A DNA stretch of 64,000 nucleotides from positions 106,233 through 170,232 of the forward strand of contig LFRZ01000019.1 of the NCBI GenBank assembly GCA_001513025.1, in the 5' to 3' direction. The DNA comes from Gammaproteobacteria bacterium DTU037. GTDB taxonomy: Bacteria; Pseudomonadota; Gammaproteobacteria; Pseudomonadales; Pseudomonadaceae. Below, one piece after another: positions 23,661-31,828 of this stretch. The notes under the pieces were generated by a model that saw only the letters and a program-made list of their open reading frames with translations, did no database searches and had not been told where the DNA came from. The translations under genes were made by a program, and so were the position numbers. How positions within the stretch are numbered: position 1 is the stretch's first letter; each line of letters starts with the position of its first letter.

Positions 23661-24908
23661 ATGGCACTTGAAAATAACCACAACATGATTGTTGGTCTTG
23701 ATATAGGTACCTCCAAGGTTGTGGCGCTGATCGCCGAAGTCACTCCTGAAGGTGAGTTGAATATTGTTGGTATCGGTACGCACCCCACCCGCGGCTTAAA
23801 AAAAGGCGTGGTGGTTAATATTGAGTCAACGGTGCAGTCGTTACAGCATGCTATTGAAGAAGCACAGAAAATGGCTGCGTGCCATGTTCACTCTGTATTT
23901 GTTGGTATTGCGGGTAATCATATTCGCAGCCAAAACTCGGATGGCATTGTTGCGATTCGTGAACGTGAAGTCAGTCGTGCGGATTTAGAGCGAGTGTTGG
24001 ATGCCGCACAAGCCGTGGCTATACCTGCTGATCAAAAAGTCCTGCATACCTTGGCGCAGGATTATGTGATTGATAATCAAGAAGGCATACGTGAGCCATT
24101 GGGTATGTCTGGAGTGCGTCTAGAAGCCCGTGTGCATGTGGTGACCTGCGCCATTAATGCTTCACAGAATATAGAAAAGTGTGTCAGCCGCTGTGACTTA
24201 GTGGTTGAAGATGTGATTCTTGAGCAATTGGCCTCAGCTGATGCGGTCTTGACTGAAGATGAGAAAGAGCTGGGCGTATGTTTGGTGGATATCGGTGGTG
24301 GTACTTCAGATATTGCCATTTTTACTGAAGGTGCGATTCGTCATACCGCAGTGATCCCTATTGCAGGCGATCAAGTGACTAATGATATCGCCATGGCTTT
24401 GCGTACGCCGACCCAGTACGCTGAACAGATCAAAATTCGCTATGCCTGCGCTTTGGCTAAATTAGCCGGCCCTGGCGAGATGATTAAAGTACCGAGCGTG
24501 GGCGATCGCCCGCCGCGCGAGTTATCGCGTCAGGCCTTGGCCGAGGTGGTGGAGCCGCGTTACGAGGAATTGTTTAATTTGATTTTGGCTGAGCTGCGTC
24601 GTAGCGGTTATGAAGACATGATCCCTGCTGGCATTGTCCTAACCGGTGGCACCTCAAAAATGGAAGGTGCGGTTGAGCTGGCAGAAGAGATTTTCCATAT
24701 GCCGGTGCGTTTAGGAGCGCCCCAAGGCATTAAAGGTATTGGTGATGTGATACGCAATCCAGTGTATTCAACCGCGGTTGGCTTACTGATTTACGGACTG
24801 CGTAAACAAACCCAAGGCGCAATCGTCGCGGGCACCGGACACGATCAAACAGATGCTAAGCCAGCCATGTATTTACGGGTTAAGCGCTGGTTGCAAAATC
24901 AATTGTAA
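23661..24908 (+). CDS. ftsA: Cell division protein FtsA
   Basis: Actin-like ATPase that ties FtsZ filaments to the inner membrane. The 415 residues begin MALENNHNMIVGLDIGTSKVVALIAEV. Further motifs are GVVVNIESTVQSLQHAIEEAQ, IRSQNSDGIVAIREREV, ECLVDIGGGTSDIA-type LVDIGGGTSDIAIF, GIVLTGGTSKMEG and a C-terminal amphipathic helix (YLRVKRWLQNQL) for membrane binding. I chose the ATG 8 bp after AAGGAGAG; a GTG six codons earlier overlaps ftsQ but contains that ribosome binding site. Confidence 0.95.
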   Translation: MALENNHNMIVGLDIGTSKVVALIAEVTPEGELNIVGIGTHPTRGLKKGVVVNIESTVQSLQHAIEEAQKMAACHVHSVFVGIAGNHIRSQNSDGIVAIREREVSRADLERVLDAAQAVAIPADQKVLHTLAQDYVIDNQEGIREPLGMSGVRLEARVHVVTCAINASQNIEKCVSRCDLVVEDVILEQLASADAVLTEDEKELGVCLVDIGGGTSDIAIFTEGAIRHTAVIPIAGDQVTNDIAMALRTPTQYAEQIKIRYACALAKLAGPGEMIKVPSVGDRPPRELSRQALAEVVEPRYEELFNLILAELRRSGYEDMIPAGIVLTGGTSKMEGAVELAEEIFHMPVRLGAPQGIKGIGDVIRNPVYSTAVGLLIYGLRKQTQGAIVAGTGHDQTDAKPAMYLRVKRWLQNQL

Positions 24909-24957
24909 TTAAAAGCGCCAGCGTAAGCTGGACTATAACGAAAAGTAGGAGAGAGCT

Positions 24958-26148
24958 ATGTTTGAATTAGTTGACCAGACTCCGCAGAGTGCTGTGATTA
25001 AAGTTATTGGTGTGGGCGGCGGCGGCGGTAATGCTGTCAATCACATGGTGGCTAACAGCATCGAAGGCGTTGAGTTTATTTGTGCCAACACGGATGCCCA
25101 GGCATTACGTGATATTACTGCACGGACTGTGCTGCAACTCGGCACTAATGTGACTAAAGGTTTGGGCGCAGGAACCAATCCTGAGGTGGGTCGTAAAGCC
25201 GCTGAAGAAGATCGTGAGCGTATTGCAGAAGTGCTACAAGGCACTGATATGTTGTTTATCACCACGGGTATGGGTGGCGGTACGGGTACCGGTGCTGCGC
25301 CGATTATTGCGCAAGTGGCGAAAGAAATGGGCATTTTGACTGTGGCTGTGGTCACTCGCCCATTCCCGTTTGAAGGCCGTCGCCGTTTACAGATTGCCGA
25401 CGAAGGCATTCGCTTATTGGCGGAACATGTTGACTCGCTGATTACCATTCCTAACGAAAAACTACTGACCATCTTGGGTAAAGATGCCAGCTTGTTGTCA
25501 GCTTTTGCTAAAGCAGATGATGTGCTGGCTGGTGCAGTACGTGGTATTTCCGACATCATTAAGCGCCCAGGCATGATTAACGTCGACTTTGCTGACGTTA
25601 AAACTGTGATGAGCGAAATGGGTATGGCGATGATGGGCACAGGTTGTGCGAGCGGCCCCAATCGTGCGCGTGAAGCCACTGAAGAAGCGATTCGCAACCC
25701 GCTACTAGAAGATGTGAACCTTAATGGTGCGCGCGGTATTCTAGTCAATATCACTGCCGGCCCCGATTTGACTTTGGGTGAGTACGCCGAAGTGGGTAGC
25801 ATTATTGAAGCCTTCGCTTCTGATGAAGCTATGGTTAAAGTCGGTACGGTGATTGATCCTGATATGCGCGATGAGCTGCATGTGACGGTTGTGGCAACTG
25901 GTTTAGATCAGCGTGTTGAAAAACCAGCTAAAGTGGTGGATAACGCCAGCACGCTGAAGCGTAATGCCACAGCATCGGCGATGATGCTCGAAGCTGACGA
26001 CTCTAAAGAGGTTAATTACAGCGCCTATGACCGTCCTGCAGTGCAGCGCCGGGTGACAGGTGGTGCAGCAGCAGTCAGCAAGCCCAATAATCAAGAAGAA
26101 ATGGATTACTTAGATATTCCAGCGTTTTTACGACGTCAGGCGGATTGA
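24958..26148 (+). CDS. ftsZ: Cell division GTPase FtsZ
   Basis: Tubulin homologue forming the Z ring at midcell. The 396 residues contain the nucleotide-binding GGGGNAVNHM, the tubulin signature GGGTGTG (106-112), VTRPFPFEGRRR, NEKLLTI, the T7 loop region NVDFADVKTVM, a variable linker (about 320-380), and the C-terminal peptide DYLDIPAFLRRQAD that binds FtsA and ZipA. GGAGAGA lies just before the ATG. About 50 bp separate it from ftsA and 104 bp from lpxC. Confidence 0.98.
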   Translation: MFELVDQTPQSAVIKVIGVGGGGGNAVNHMVANSIEGVEFICANTDAQALRDITARTVLQLGTNVTKGLGAGTNPEVGRKAAEEDRERIAEVLQGTDMLFITTGMGGGTGTGAAPIIAQVAKEMGILTVAVVTRPFPFEGRRRLQIADEGIRLLAEHVDSLITIPNEKLLTILGKDASLLSAFAKADDVLAGAVRGISDIIKRPGMINVDFADVKTVMSEMGMAMMGTGCASGPNRAREATEEAIRNPLLEDVNLNGARGILVNITAGPDLTLGEYAEVGSIIEAFASDEAMVKVGTVIDPDMRDELHVTVVATGLDQRVEKPAKVVDNASTLKRNATASAMMLEADDSKEVNYSAYDRPAVQRRVTGGAAAVSKPNNQEEMDYLDIPAFLRRQAD

Positions 26149-26183
26149 TAATGCTTGGAGCTGCGAGTTGATTTCTTTATTCG

Positions 26184-26207
26184 GCCAGCATCTGTTAAGA
26201 TGCTGGC
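26184..26207 (+). other. Perfect 10-bp hairpin between ftsZ and lpxC
   Basis: GCCAGCATCT and AGATGCTGGC form a perfect stem around the tetraloop GTTA. It lies 36 bp after the ftsZ stop and 46 bp before lpxC. No T-run follows (AATTATTGAA), so it is not a standard intrinsic terminator. It could stabilise the ftsZ 3' end, act as a weak attenuator or bind a protein. Confidence 0.7.
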
Positions 26208-26212
26208 AATTA

Positions 26213-26239
26213 TTGAAAACTATTCGCAACCAGTATAGC
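26213..26239 (+). promoter_or_regulatory. Possible lpxC promoter
   Basis: TTGAAA (26213-26218) and TATAGC (26234-26239) stand 15 bp apart, a shorter spacer than ideal, and lie just before the lpxC start. A separate lpxC promoter at the end of dcw is plausible because lipid A supply is controlled apart from division, but this match is weak. Confidence 0.3.
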
Positions 26240-26252
26240 AGTGGCTTAAGTC

Positions 26253-27164
26253 ATGATTAGACAACGTACATTGAAAAATATTATCCGTGCCACTGGTATC
26301 GGTTTGCACTCAGGTGAGAAGGTTTACCTAACTTTGCGTCCGGCAGCAGTGGATACGGGTATTGTATTTCGCCGTATGGATTTAGATCCTATGGTTGAGA
26401 TACCCGCTTTAGCAAAAAACGTGGGTGATACCACCATGTCGACTACGCTGGTTAAAGACGGCGCTAAAGTGGACACGGTTGAGCACTTACTCTCGGCCAT
26501 GGCTGGCTTAGGCATTGATAACGCTTATGTTGAGCTTTCTGCTCCTGAAGTGCCAATCATGGATGGTAGCGCTGGACCTTTTGTATTCTTGATTCAATCC
26601 GCTGGATTAGAAGAACAGGATGCGCCTAAAGAATTCATTCGAATTTTACGGGAAGTAACGGTTGAGGATGGAGAAAAACGTGCCACTTTCGTGCCTTTTG
26701 AAGGCTTTAAAGTGGGCTTTGAAATTGAGTTCGACCATCCGGTTTTTGCTGGACGTACGCAAACGGCGTGTGTGGATTTTTCCAGCACCTCCTTTGTTAA
26801 AGAAGTCAGTCGCGCACGCACCTTTGGCTTTATGCGAGATATTGAGTTTTTACGCACACACAATTTGGCCTTAGGTGGCAGTGTTGACAATGCGATTGTG
26901 GTGGATGAAAACTCCGTGCTCAATGAAGACGGTCTACGTTACGAAGATGAATTTGTTAAACACAAAATCCTCGATGCAATTGGCGATTTATATTTGTTAG
27001 GCAAAAGTTTAATTGGTGAGTTCCAAGGCTATAAGTCGGGGCATGCACTCAATAACTTATTGATAAGAACCTTACTTGAGCAGCCTGATGCTTGGGAAGT
27101 GGTGACTTTTGCAGATTCAAGATTGGCTCCTATTTCCTATATGCGCCCTGCGGCGGCGGTATAG
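26253..27164 (+). CDS. lpxC: UDP-3-O-acyl-N-acetylglucosamine deacetylase LpxC
   Basis: Zinc-dependent deacetylase, the committed step of lipid A synthesis. The 303 residues begin [24 protein letters not shown]. Zinc ligands are His78 (in DTVEHLLSA), His237 and Asp241 (in [13 protein letters not shown]), with catalytic Glu77 next to His78. GSAGPF and [15 protein letters not shown] are also conserved. Residue numbers agree with P. aeruginosa LpxC. It closes the dcw cluster and is followed by a strong terminator. Confidence 0.98.
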   Translation: MIRQRTLKNIIRATGIGLHSGEKVYLTLRPAAVDTGIVFRRMDLDPMVEIPALAKNVGDTTMSTTLVKDGAKVDTVEHLLSAMAGLGIDNAYVELSAPEVPIMDGSAGPFVFLIQSAGLEEQDAPKEFIRILREVTVEDGEKRATFVPFEGFKVGFEIEFDHPVFAGRTQTACVDFSSTSFVKEVSRARTFGFMRDIEFLRTHNLALGGSVDNAIVVDENSVLNEDGLRYEDEFVKHKILDAIGDLYLLGKSLIGEFQGYKSGHALNNLLIRTLLEQPDAWEVVTFADSRLAPISYMRPAAAV

Positions 27165-27182
27165 GTTAAGACTTAGCTCTTT

Positions 27183-27210
27183 AAACCACCCTTTATGGGT
27201 GGTTTTTTTT
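27183..27210 (+). terminator. Intrinsic terminator after lpxC
   Basis: AAACCACCC and GGGTGGTTT form a 9-bp stem with loop TTTAT, followed by a run of T. It lies 19 bp after the lpxC stop and ends the dcw transcript. Confidence 0.93.
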
Positions 27211-27254
27211 GCGCGGTATAGTAGACGTGCTGACGAGCTTAGCAACGCCTGCTG

Positions 27255-27681
27255 CAATCATGCTTCTAAAACCATTCACGCCAAGATTGCTAACCACAGG
27301 AAAAACGCGCTGCATAAGTTCAGTCGCGAACTGGTCATCCATTGCGGTGAAATCTATGTCGGTCATGTCAGTAGTGTAAAGCTCGTTAAAACCAAGATGG
27401 CCAAGTCAGTGTTGGATGCTAGCTGGGGTCAATTAAAAACCATGCTGGACTATAAATGCGCTCACGCAGGCATTGTTTTTAAGGGCGGAGGCATACACCA
27501 CCCAAACCTGTAGCTGTTGTGGCGCACTGCCCGATAGCAGGCCGAAAGGTACGCAGGGGTTGGAATAAGAGAATGGACGTGCAGTGCGTGCGCTGTCACC
27601 CACGAGCGCGATGTCAATGCGGCCAAGAACATTCTCGCGGTCGGGCATGGTCGTCTAGCTGTAGGAATCTCCGTGCTTTAG
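27255..27681 (+). pseudogene. Decayed tnpB (IS200/IS605-type OrfB), C-terminal half only
   Basis: Remnant of an RNA-guided nuclease gene carried by IS200/IS605-type elements. Frame 1 reads TIHAKIANHRKNALHKFSREL, then IYVGHVSSVKL and MAKSVLDASWGQLKTMLDYK, the late RuvC region. After a frameshift near 27482, EAYTTQTCSCCGALPDS is the first half of the zinc ribbon. A missing G near 27562 shifts the frame again to GIREWTCSACAVTHERDVNA and AKNILAVGHGRL, the second CxxC and the RuvC-III DVNAAKNI motif, ending at a TAG. The N-terminal half, including the guide-binding domains, is absent. Two frameshifts and the truncation make it non-functional. It lies immediately after the lpxC terminator. Confidence 0.88.
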
Positions 27682-27698
27682 TGCGGGTAGGTTGTTAA
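27670..27698 (+). mobile_element. Degenerate right end of the IS200/IS605-type element
   Basis: The tnpB stop sits in the loop of a hairpin TCCGTGC-TTTA-GTGCGGG (7 pairs, including G.T pairs), then TAGGTTGTTAA. Intact elements of this type end with a similar hairpin overlapping the tnpB 3' end, followed by GATGTCAA, where the transposase cuts. Here the terminal TCAA has become TTAA. This region also encoded the 3' part of the guide RNA. No left end was found, so the element is a one-ended relic. Confidence 0.6.
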
Positions 27699-27800
27699 AA
27701 GTCAGAGTGTTATGGCACTTAGTTTTAAAAGCCTTACCTAGGATCATTTAACTGCGCAGCAGAAGAGGCAATAATCGCATCTCATATTTAACACGAAGTG

Positions 27801-28385
27801 ATGACCATGACCGTTGACCTCAACAGCCGTTACGGCTTAAATCCTGCGCACAGTGAAGTAGTAGAAGCGTGCAAAATTATTGAACCATGCACTGCCTTAG
27901 ACATGGGCTGCTCCAATGGACGAAACGCCTTATACCTGAGCCAGCTTGGCTTTAACATCACCGCAGTGGATAACAACCCCAACGCCATTGCAATGCTGCA
28001 GCAGGTTATCGGCGAAGAGGGGATTAGCAACCTTAAGGCTCAGGTGTACGACATCAATAGTGCGGCGCTTGCTGAGGATTATGGTTTTATTGCCTGCACC
28101 GTCACCCTCATGTTTCTCGATCCCGCGCGTGTTGCTGCGGTAATTGGCGATATGCAAGCGCATACGCTGCCCGGTGGTTATAACCTGATTGTGTGCGCGA
28201 TGAGCACTGCCGAGCTGCCCTCGCCAATGCGCTTCCCCTTTACCCTAAAAGCAGGGCAGTTGTCTGAGGCTTACCAAGGTTGGGAGCTGATTAAGTACAA
28301 CGAAGATGTAGGTAGGATGCATAATGGCGCGCAATTGCAGTTTGCTACCCTATTAGCACGCAAATCGAGCCAGCTGACTGAATGA
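27801..28385 (+). CDS. tehB: SAM-dependent methyltransferase, TehB-like
   Basis: Class I methyltransferase of the TehB family, which in E. coli and Haemophilus methylates tellurite and related oxyanions. The 194-residue product has the SAM motif I ALDMGCSNGRNALYLSQLGF (about residues 35-54), the acidic motif VTAVDNNPNAI-type ITAVDNNPNAIAML, YDINSAALAEDYGFIACTVTLMFLD, and NEDVGRMHNGAQLQFATLLARK at the end. Start could be this ATG, a GTG one codon earlier or an ATG two codons later. No tehA is nearby. It is the first intact gene after the tnpB relic, where other pseudomonads have different genes after lpxC. Confidence 0.85.
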   Translation: MTMTVDLNSRYGLNPAHSEVVEACKIIEPCTALDMGCSNGRNALYLSQLGFNITAVDNNPNAIAMLQQVIGEEGISNLKAQVYDINSAALAEDYGFIACTVTLMFLDPARVAAVIGDMQAHTLPGGYNLIVCAMSTAELPSPMRFPFTLKAGQLSEAYQGWELIKYNEDVGRMHNGAQLQFATLLARKSSQLTE

Positions 28386-28405
28386 TCAAGGCTGCTGGTT
28401 CGGCG

Positions 28406-28482
28406 GCCTAACAAGCGCGGCGCCATCGGTCAAAATGACTGCGCAGTGCTTGCAGTGTCAGGACTGATAAACGGCGTTAGCC
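28406..28482 (+). repeat. attC-like inverted core sites (weak candidate)
   Basis: GCCTAAC at 28406 and GTTAGCC at 28476 bound a 77-bp interval starting GCCTAACAAGCGCGG and ending AAACGGCGTTAGCC. Integron attC sites begin RYYYAAC and end GTTRRRY; the left box fits fully and the right box has one mismatch. Partial internal complementarity (ATCGGTCA with TGACTGAT-like sequence) is present but weak. It fills the gap between the convergent tehB and FKBP genes. It may simply be chance or a terminator-like structure. Confidence 0.22.
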
Positions 28483-28953
28483 CTATTGAATGTCCAAGAG
28501 TTCCACTTCAAAAATAAGCAAAGAGCCGGGTTTTATTTTTCCCGCGGCACTGTTGCCGTATGCCAGTTTAGCTGGGATGAAAAATTTAAATTTGTCGCCC
28601 GTAACCATTAATTGCACACCTTCAGTCCAGCCTGCAATCACTCGATTTAAAGGGAAACTGATGGGTTCATTACGCTGTACTGAGCTATCAAAGACATTGC
28701 CGTCTAAAAGCGTGCCGTGATAATGCACTTTCACTGTTGAGCTGGCACTGGGGTGAACAGAACCTTCACCCTTGGTTAATATTTGATATTGCAAGCCGGA
28801 GGCTGTTTCTAAGACACCTTGGTTGGCTTTATTGGTTGCTAAAAAATCGTTTCCAAGTGCGATGTTTTCAGCGGATATGTTTTTATTATTTGAGTTTTTA
28901 AAAAAGTAAAATGCCACCAGTACAACGACTGCAGCTAAGATAACAAATTTCAT
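28483..28953 (-). CDS. FKBP-type peptidyl-prolyl cis-trans isomerase, membrane-anchored
   Basis: Protein-folding isomerase of the FKBP family. The 156 residues begin with a hydrophobic segment (about 2-18, KFVILAAVVVLVAFYFF) that is either an anchor or an uncleaved signal, so the catalytic part is probably periplasmic. The FKBP domain (about 60-156) has VKVHYHGTLLDGNVFDSS, NRVIAGWTEGVQLMVTGDKFKFFIPAKLAYGN and PGSLLIFEVELLDI, with the usual Tyr, Phe, Asp and Trp of the active site. It lacks the N-terminal dimerisation domain of FkpA and FklB. AGGAC lies before the ATG. Confidence 0.9.
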   Translation of the reverse strand: MKFVILAAVVVLVAFYFFKNSNNKNISAENIALGNDFLATNKANQGVLETASGLQYQILTKGEGSVHPSASSTVKVHYHGTLLDGNVFDSSVQRNEPISFPLNRVIAGWTEGVQLMVTGDKFKFFIPAKLAYGNSAAGKIKPGSLLIFEVELLDIQ

Positions 28954-29311
28954 TATTTGTCCTGTTTATATGATTTTTTTCTAGTCTAGCACTTGGTTAT
29001 TTTTCTGGTGAGACTAAATGTGTTTTTGCTTTTTAGTCCGTTGCTTCGGTAAAACAGGGGCGCTCGCGGAGAGCACGCTGCGTAAAGATCGCAATCGGGC
29101 TGCGAAGATGGGCGCTCATGCTGCTCAGCGCGCCTCGAATAAAACGGGCTTTTCAGCAGCGGCAGCTAGAGGAGAGGCATATACTTGTCTTTAATCAGGT
29201 GTGTAGGTTGGTTCTGGCGGTGAGCAGCTTTCAGTCGACGAGCTTGCCCCATCGCTGAACTGAACGCTAGCCAACGAATCAGGACACTACTTAAATGAAG
29301 AGCAACAACAG
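28954..29311. other. Gene-poor divergent gap between FKBP and tsuA
   Basis: About 360 bp without a credible coding frame. It should carry the promoters for the FKBP gene (minus) and tsuA (plus), but no convincing -35/-10 pair was found. A hexanucleotide-rich GC block (CGCTCGCGGAGAGCACGCTG) is present around 29060. No riboswitch was recognised. Confidence 0.4.
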
Positions 29312-30508
29312 ATGAAAACAATGCTGCATACTCTTTTTCAGCGCCATTGGAATCCTTATGCCGTACTTCTCATTGCGGGCTTGCTGAGCGCTTTGTACTT
29401 CGGCCTCACCTCAACGGTTTGGGCGGTAACCGGTGAATTTACTCGGCTGGGTGGCGATATGTTACAGCTGCTTGGGGTCGATGTATCTGATTGGCAGTAT
29501 TACCAAATGGTCAAACTCGATGGCGACACTTGGAACCGCCCCGATGGCTGGATTGTTTGGGGAATGTTTATCGGTGCGCTGATGATGGTGCTCTTAAGTA
29601 ATAGCTTTAAGATTCGCCTGCCACAACAAAAACGCCGTTATGTGCAAGGCTTTGTTGGCGGTATTATTGCGGGCTTTGGTGCGCGTTTAGCGCTGGGCTG
29701 TAACTTGGCCGCCTTCTTTACCGGTGTGCCGCAGTTTTCTTTTCACTCTTGGATTTTCATTGTTGCGACGGGAGTGGGTACCTTTTTTGGCGCGAAACTG
29801 ACGAAAATGCCTTGGTGGAAGGGTCGCCCATCTTTAACCGCAGGTGCAGCTAAACCCTCTCAGGTCAAAATACGGGTGATTCAACCTTATTTAGGGGCTG
29901 CCCTCGCCATGGCCTATATGGGTTTGCTGCTTTACTTTTTTTCCAGCGGACAAACACTGCTGGGTTTAGGTGCACTCTTTGGTCTGGCTTTTGGCATCCT
30001 GATTGAGCGCGGTCAAATCTGCTTTACCGCCGCCTTTCGTGACCTGTTTTTAGTCGGACGCAGCCTGATGGCCAAGGCTATTATTGTTGGTATGGCGGCC
30101 AGTTCTGTTTTAACCTTGGTTATTATTTCACTCTATGACTTAACGCCCATTACACAAATTGCCGCTCTGAGTACCTGTGTCGGGGGCGTTTTGTTTGGCT
30201 TGGGTATTGTTATGGCGTCAGGCTGTGAAACCGGAATGATGTATCGGCTGATGGAAGGGCAGGTGCTGTTTTTACCCGTCTTTGCCGGTAATATTATTGG
30301 TGCAACTTTTCTTGCCTATGCTTGGGACCATCTCGGTATTTATACTGCCTTGGTCGAAGGCGGTGCGAAAATCAATTTGCTGGAGACTCTGGGGCCTGTT
30401 GGCGCCATTCTCAGCACGCTGGCAATGCTCGCTCTACTCTATGCTTTAACGCTATACCGTGAAAAAAACTATCATCGTAGGTTCGAATTAAAAAGAGGCG
30501 TGAAATAA
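29312..30508 (+). CDS. tsuA: YeeE/YedE family thiosulfate transporter TsuA
   Basis: Inner-membrane protein of the family shown to take up thiosulfate as a sulfur source. The 398 residues have about nine to eleven membrane helices in two pseudo-symmetric halves. Conserved cysteine motifs are LALGCNLAAFF (Cys130), ERGQICFTAAF (Cys237) and MASGCETGMM (Cys305), which in the characterised homologue pass the thiosulfate ion across the membrane. It is 1 bp upstream of a TsuB-type partner. No strong ribosome binding site precedes the ATG. Confidence 0.9.
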   Translation: MKTMLHTLFQRHWNPYAVLLIAGLLSALYFGLTSTVWAVTGEFTRLGGDMLQLLGVDVSDWQYYQMVKLDGDTWNRPDGWIVWGMFIGALMMVLLSNSFKIRLPQQKRRYVQGFVGGIIAGFGARLALGCNLAAFFTGVPQFSFHSWIFIVATGVGTFFGAKLTKMPWWKGRPSLTAGAAKPSQVKIRVIQPYLGAALAMAYMGLLLYFFSSGQTLLGLGALFGLAFGILIERGQICFTAAFRDLFLVGRSLMAKAIIVGMAASSVLTLVIISLYDLTPITQIAALSTCVGGVLFGLGIVMASGCETGMMYRLMEGQVLFLPVFAGNIIGATFLAYAWDHLGIYTALVEGGAKINLLETLGPVGAILSTLAMLALLYALTLYREKNYHRRFELKRGVK

Positions 30509-30509
30509 C

Positions 30510-30749
30510 GTGAATCTATCTAAGGACGCTGACTTCACCCTTGATCTGCGCGGTGAGTCTTGCCCCTATCCGGTTATCTATACACTCGAAGCATTAGAAG
30601 ATATGAATAAGGGTGAGCTGTTACAGGTCATCACTGATTGCCCCGGCTCTTTTCGCAATGTGCCTGAAGAAGCCATTGCGCATGGCTATACCTTTGCCCA
30701 AGAACCGGTCAAAAATGGCCAGGAATATCTGTTTTATATTTATGCGTAA
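30510..30749 (+). CDS. tsuB: TusA/SirA-family sulfurtransferase partner TsuB (YedF-like)
   Basis: Cytosolic TusA-fold protein of 79 residues. The signature LDLRGESCPYPVIYTLEALE carries the catalytic Cys18 in the CPxP motif that accepts sulfane sulfur. TsuA/TsuB pairs are known to work together in thiosulfate uptake, with TsuB required for growth on thiosulfate. GTG start 1 bp after tsuA, so translation is coupled. Confidence 0.9.
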   Translation: MNLSKDADFTLDLRGESCPYPVIYTLEALEDMNKGELLQVITDCPGSFRNVPEEAIAHGYTFAQEPVKNGQEYLFYIYA

Positions 30750-30766
30750 TATCTGAGGGACATGCT

Positions 30767-30937
30767 ATGAGCAAGAAAGTCGTGATGTTTGAATACGAGA
30801 AGGAAACAAAAAACAGTGTGCGCTATAAGGAAGTGCCTGAGGAAGGCAGCGCGCCTATTGTGGGCACTTTGTATGTGCAGAAGTGGTTTGCTGGCAATAG
30901 CAAATCGATGCAGATCAGCATAGACAAAAAAGATTAA
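30767..30937 (+). CDS. Small uncharacterised protein (56 aa) after tsuB
   Basis: MSKKVVMFEYEKETKNSVRY begins a 56-residue acidic/basic protein ending MQISIDKKD. It has no signal peptide, cysteine or membrane segment. The pattern (short strand, KEVPEEGSAPIVGTLYVQKWF, short strand) suggests a small beta-rich fold. TGAGGGA stands well placed before the ATG, and the gene is 17 bp after tsuB in the same direction, so it is very likely translated. I do not recognise a named family, though short proteins of this look occur in pseudomonads. Confidence 0.72.
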   Translation: MSKKVVMFEYEKETKNSVRYKEVPEEGSAPIVGTLYVQKWFAGNSKSMQISIDKKD

Positions 30938-30957
30938 TTGGCTTGGCTTGGCTTGGC
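30938..30957 (+). repeat. Four perfect TTGGC pentamers
   Basis: TTGGC is repeated four times without interruption, starting at the base after the stop codon of the 56-residue gene. Being outside a coding frame, it would not cause phase variation of a protein by frameshift. Confidence 0.9.
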
Positions 30958-31045
30958 CTGCGCTGCGCCGGCCCAGCACGGGTGCGTCTGTTCACGATGA
31001 CCTGCACAAGCTTCTATGTCAGCGCTATCTATCTTTGAGCAGTCG

Positions 31046-31642
31046 ATGACAAGAATAATCTTTTGGCTTTTGATCGCCGCGGCCTGTTGGTCACTGTATA
31101 ACCGCGTGGGTCAGATTGAATTGGGCCCCGGGGTTATGGCACCTGCAGCGCCGCAGCAAGAAAAGCTAGACCCCCCGCTGCGTCATCGCATGGATCAATA
31201 CGAGATAACGCAGTTGGCGACCTTTGCTATCAGGGCCAAAGTGCTGGCAAAGGAAAACTACCGATTTGATCGCGGGGCAGATCTGGCACCGACTGATTTG
31301 GCGTTGGGCTGGGGCAAGATGTCAGATGAAGGTATTCTCGCAGAGATTAAAATATCGCAATCCAACCGGTTTTATTATTGGCGGGTTGAGTCATTTCCTC
31401 TACCTCGTCAAGAAATAGAAACCCAGAGTGCCAATATGCACCTGATACCTGCCAATGATTCCGTAAAAAGAGCGCTAGCTCAGATTCGCAGAGGCGATAT
31501 CATCGAAATGTCCGGTAGTTTAGTCAATGTGGTCTCAGCGGATGGCGGTTGGCGCTGGAACACGTCGCTGACACGGGATGATACAGGTCGAGGCGCTTGT
31601 GAGCTGATTTGGGTGGAAAACCTCCAGATAGTAACGCCTTAG
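31046..31642 (+). CDS. Membrane-anchored or secreted hypothetical protein
   Basis: I recognise no named family. The N-terminus MTRIIFWLLIAAACWSLYNR is a membrane helix or signal anchor. The remaining 175 residues should be periplasmic: a Pro-rich linker (about 30-45), then FAIRAKVLAKENYRFDRGADLAPTDLALGWGKMSDEGILAEIKISQSNRFYYWRVE and a C-terminal part with SVKRALAQIRRGDIIEMSGSLVNVVSADGGWRWNTSLTRDDTGRGACELIWVENLQIV. The RGDIIEMSGSLV segment resembles a small OB-like beta barrel. An upstream ATG would add 10 residues; this start was chosen because the hydrophobic helix begins directly after it. Confidence 0.7.
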   Translation: MTRIIFWLLIAAACWSLYNRVGQIELGPGVMAPAAPQQEKLDPPLRHRMDQYEITQLATFAIRAKVLAKENYRFDRGADLAPTDLALGWGKMSDEGILAEIKISQSNRFYYWRVESFPLPRQEIETQSANMHLIPANDSVKRALAQIRRGDIIEMSGSLVNVVSADGGWRWNTSLTRDDTGRGACELIWVENLQIVTP

Positions 31643-31828
31643 TGCATTGAATATGGCTTGAGCTGAAGAGTGATCGCCTTGATTTAAAAGGCGGGGCCTC
31701 AGTCCCGTAGACAGGGTGTTGCCAGACAGAATGCTGGATAGGCTAAAGAGGCTGCTGTTTTAGTAGCTTCTCTGCACAAATGATTTTACAGTGCGCCTTT
31801 TAAAATCAGATAAGTCTAACGAGATCCT

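Noticed and set aside
25041..25802. Long minus-strand frame (253 codons) opposite ftsZ
   Set aside because: Shadow of ftsZ codon structure; low-complexity Ser/Pro/Ala composition, no family, no ribosome binding site.
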